This document shows, piece after piece, positions 63,809 through 64,000 of a stretch of 64,000 bases of DNA. Origin of the DNA: Mesorhizobium sp. DCY119 (lineage in GTDB: Bacteria; Pseudomonadota; Alphaproteobacteria; Rhizobiales; Rhizobiaceae); NCBI RefSeq assembly GCF_003590645.1, contig NZ_CP031834.1, positions 1,233,501 to 1,297,500 of the forward strand, given 5' to 3'. The translations under genes were made by a program, and so were the position numbers. Under the pieces are notes generated by a model. The model saw only the letters and a list, made by a program, of their open reading frames with translations. It did not search any database and was not told the DNA's origin. Each line of letters begins with the position of its first letter. The stretch's first letter is position 1.

Positions 63809-64000
63809 TCAGCGGGCGGCACTTTCCTTGGCGCTCGCCACCTTCAGCGTTCCCGCATTTTCCTCCTTGAGCAGATCGTCGATCCGCTCGCGCTCGCGCT
63901 TGAAGGAAACGAGTTCGTCGCCGTTCAGAATGCGGCCAACCGGAAGGCGCACGCGCATCGGGTCGACCTTGGTGCCGTTGACGATGAGCTCGTAGTGAAG
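63809..64000 (-). CDS. M23-family peptidase, C-terminal end (partial)
   Basis: The last 64 codons on the minus strand: LHYELIVNGTKVDPMRVRLP followed by VGRILNGDELVSFKRERERIDDLLKEE and a stop at 63809. The LHYEL...NG...DP stretch is the HxH-type ending of LytM/M23 metallopeptidases that cut peptidoglycan peptides. The catalytic core lies beyond the window. It is convergent with the MFS gene. Confidence 0.8.
   Translation of the reverse strand, partial: LHYELIVNGTKVDPMRVRLPVGRILNGDELVSFKRERERIDDLLKEENAGTLKVASAKESAAR

Overview
The window looks like chromosomal DNA of an alphaproteobacterium of the order Rhizobiales, most likely Phyllobacteriaceae (Mesorhizobium/Aminobacter-like). The reasons are: high G+C; the gene order ubiG / lysC-ptsP-prfA-prmC-DUF4167-clpB; a methyltransferase-comF-grxC-amidohydrolase-DUF1178 run; a ugpBAEC transporter; etfBA-hbd beside a PduO-type adenosyltransferase and a HIG1 protein; and intergenic palindromes of the type scattered through Rhizobiales genomes. 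No complete insertion sequence, prophage, CRISPR array or rRNA operon was seen. The genus is an inference from remembered gene order, not from a search.

Layout. 1-3.4 kb: 5' part of argH, a TlpA-type thioredoxin, and a large MHYT-PAS-GGDEF-EAL c-di-GMP protein. 3.7-8.2 kb: the glycerol-3-phosphate ABC transporter ugpBAEC, with a possible Pho box, a stem-loop after ugpB, a ugpA that seems to lack a standard start codon, and a palindromic repeat inserted before ugpE. 8.3-13.7 kb (minus strand): 3-hydroxybutyryl-CoA dehydrogenase, EtfA, EtfB, a rhomboid protease, an ATP:cob(I)alamin adenosyltransferase, a HIG1-type membrane protein and an SDR. 13.8-19.4 kb: mixed housekeeping genes (BrkB-like, EamA, GluQ, AlkA-type glycosylase, HNH nuclease, DsbB, YqaA). 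19.6 kb: tRNA-Leu(CAA).

19.9-29.9 kb is the most accessory-looking part: an RTX repeat protein, GT29-like and GT25 glycosyltransferases, a small iron-permease-like protein, a PhnA-type protein, an AMP-dependent acyl-CoA synthetase, an ABM-domain protein behind a strongly structured leader, a GNAT/FemAB-like protein translationally coupled to a polysaccharide flippase, and a methyltransferase. 30-40.8 kb: secA, a parvulin isomerase, an MFS/TetR module with a clear palindromic operator, argJ-GNAT-mutT, an EVE protein, a palindromic repeat, and a VOC protein with its YafY/WYL regulator, whose likely operator occurs twice. 41-43.7 kb: a GntR regulator with an MFS exporter and an orphan Flp pilin. 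43.7-59.3 kb: the conserved backbone from an NDUFAF5-like methyltransferase to clpB (with a heat-shock type promoter). 59.3-64 kb: an A+T-richer membrane protein gene, YjbR, an L,D-transpeptidase, a DHA2-family MFS pump and the 3' end of an M23 peptidase.

The best candidate for something undescribed is the roughly 200-nt leader of the ABM-domain gene (26191-26398, minus strand). It has four hairpins, then a hairpin that pairs with the Shine-Dalgarno sequence, and an upstream AGGAG that could compete for the same anti-SD. This is the architecture of a translational riboswitch or thermosensor. I could not match it to a known class from memory. A second unexplained block is the G+C-rich, hairpin-rich intergenic DNA between ubiG and lysC.
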